Source of the DNA: Paenibacillus sp. OK003
Lineage (GTDB): Bacteria; Bacillota; Bacilli; Paenibacillales; Paenibacillaceae
Assembly (NCBI RefSeq): GCF_900109515.1
Contig: NZ_FOBD01000002.1
Span: 1-64,000 of the forward strand
DNA: 64,000 nt
Reading direction: 5' to 3'
Numbering within the stretch: position 1 is the stretch's first letter; every line of letters starts with the position of its first letter. Under the pieces are notes generated by a model. It was given only the letters and a program-made list of their open reading frames with translations, made no database searches and was not told the origin of the DNA. Both the position numbers and the translations under genes were made by a program. This document shows positions 63,168 to 64,000 of this stretch, in pieces.

Positions 63168-64000
63168 TGAACATGACCACTTTAACCAACCAAACAAGAA
63201 AAGATAATCGTCGTGAAGAAGTGCAGAAACGGAAGGTCCCTCGTGCAGGAAAAGGATTTGCTACCGCACTTCGCTATCTGCTGCTTGCGCTGGTGAGTCT
63301 GACGATGGCATTTCCGTTCTACTGGATGGTCATTAGCGGTTTCAAAACGAATGACGAGATCTGGCAGTTCCCGCCAACCTTCTGGCCCGAAACGTTCCGC
63401 TGGAACAATTATGTGGATGCGTGGCAGTCTGCTCCATTTGCCCGTTACATTCTGAACAGTACAGGGGTAGCGGCAGCGATCTGTCTGATCCAGGTCATTA
63501 ACTCCAGCATGATGGCCTATGCACTCACCCATATGCGTTTTCGTATAAAAGGGGTTCTCACCGGACTGATTCTGGTAGGCTACATGATTCCGAGTACCGC
63601 CGTTTATTTGCCCAGTTATTTGGTGCTCAGCGAACTTAAATTACTGGATTCCTATACCGGACTGATTGTGTCCAACTGTGTCAGTGTGTTCTCTATCTTC
63701 CTGATTCGTCAGGCGTTCATGCAGGTATCCCACGAATTGGTGGAAGCCGGCCAGTTGGATGGAGCGTCGCACTTCCGCATTCTGTGGACCATTATGACGC
63801 CGCTGGTTCGTTCGTCGTTTGCCGTGATGGTGTTGATTACGTTCATTGACCAGTACAACAACTATTTCTGGCCGATGCTCATTACCAAAGACCCCAATCT
63901 GCAGCTGGTATCCGCAGGTCTGCGCAGCTTTTTCGTGGAAGGTGGAGCCTACGGTCTGGCATGGCCGCAGATCATGGCTGCCAGTGCCTTTACCATCGCA
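63167..64000 (+). CDS. Sugar ABC transporter permease (MalG/UgpE type), cut by the window end
   Basis: The ATG overlaps the previous stop by one base (TAATG), showing translational coupling; an ATG two codons later is also in frame. The 278 codons seen include a basic N-terminus (RKDNRREEVQKRK), six likely transmembrane helices (LLLALVSLTMAFPFYWMVISGF at the first) and the EAA loop LVEAGQLDGASHFRILWTIMTPL. Only the last few residues are missing, as the family is about 285-295 long. Confidence 0.9.
   Translation, partial: MNMTTLTNQTRKDNRREEVQKRKVPRAGKGFATALRYLLLALVSLTMAFPFYWMVISGFKTNDEIWQFPPTFWPETFRWNNYVDAWQSAPFARYILNSTGVAAAICLIQVINSSMMAYALTHMRFRIKGVLTGLILVGYMIPSTAVYLPSYLVLSELKLLDSYTGLIVSNCVSVFSIFLIRQAFMQVSHELVEAGQLDGASHFRILWTIMTPLVRSSFAVMVLITFIDQYNNYFWPMLITKDPNLQLVSAGLRSFFVEGGAYGLAWPQIMAASAFTIA

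Noticed and set aside
1..64000. CRISPR arrays, tRNA or rRNA genes, insertion sequences, prophage
   Set aside because: I saw no regularly spaced repeats, no cloverleaf or rRNA signature, and no transposase, integrase or phage structural protein.

Overview
The window comes from a low-to-mid GC, endospore-forming Firmicute and looks most like Paenibacillus. The evidence is: cell-wall proteins anchored by C-terminal SLH domains, a membrane-bound AraC-type regulator paired with a large lipoprotein sugar-binding protein, many secreted plant-polysaccharide enzymes, a Spo0E-type phosphatase, strong AGGAGG-type ribosome binding sites, frequent GTG/TTG starts and hairpin+T terminators. I see no rRNA, tRNA, CRISPR array, transposase, integrase or phage structural gene. 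This is ordinary chromosome rich in accessory and regulatory genes.

Left part (1-24,100). Three copies of a 31-bp repeat lie at the left edge. A sugar-binding lipoprotein follows, with its membrane AraC regulator on the minus strand, then an acid phosphatase fused to SLH domains. Next come a truncated SDR relic, a Crp/Fnr regulator, a DUF4386 membrane protein, a TPR-SUKH protein, a PL4 rhamnogalacturonan lyase, a secreted C39-like cysteine peptidase with a small lipoprotein, and an SDR-SDR-MarR cluster in which the first SDR has lost its active site. Housekeeping and regulatory genes follow (DinB, orphan histidine kinase, NUDIX, DUF4180, SGNH esterase, RibD-like reductase with a divergent WYL regulator, CD3324-family protein, phospholipid-methyltransferase-like protein).

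Middle part (24,100-41,800). A GH43 enzyme with discoidin and AbfB-like modules and a GH10 xylanase flank the DEAD-box helicase DbpA, a candidate parS site, two lipoproteins, a secreted 5'-nucleotidase and an iron cassette. The iron cassette has a siderophore-binding lipoprotein and type-2 ferredoxin-NADP reductase divergent from a Btr-like AraC/binding-protein regulator, with two Fur boxes between them. An MFS gene is a broken remnant. A leucine-rich-repeat surface protein, a diacylglycerol-kinase-family enzyme and an aldo/keto reductase follow. Near-identical operator-like sites precede the PL4 and GH43 genes, and a textbook cre precedes GH10, which suggests shared carbon control of the secreted enzymes.

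Right part (41,800-64,000). The most interesting locus is an RRNPP-type receptor (HTH plus TPR-like repeats) whose 3' end overlaps an unlisted 46-codon ORF with the layout of a secreted pro-peptide ending in DHGFGT. The next gene encodes a Spo0E-family phosphatase. Beyond it are a GntR(YtrA)-ABC transporter operon with a clear promoter and operator, Ada, a DMT exporter, a TumE-like toxin with an HTH partner in an AT-rich patch, a CdsA-like enzyme, an Lrp/AsnC regulator, glycerate kinase behind a perfect 26-bp palindrome, an HxlR-SDR divergent pair with two GTAC-type operators, a 1196-residue SLH surface protein, a GbsR-type regulator, and the first two permeases of a sugar ABC importer that runs off the window.
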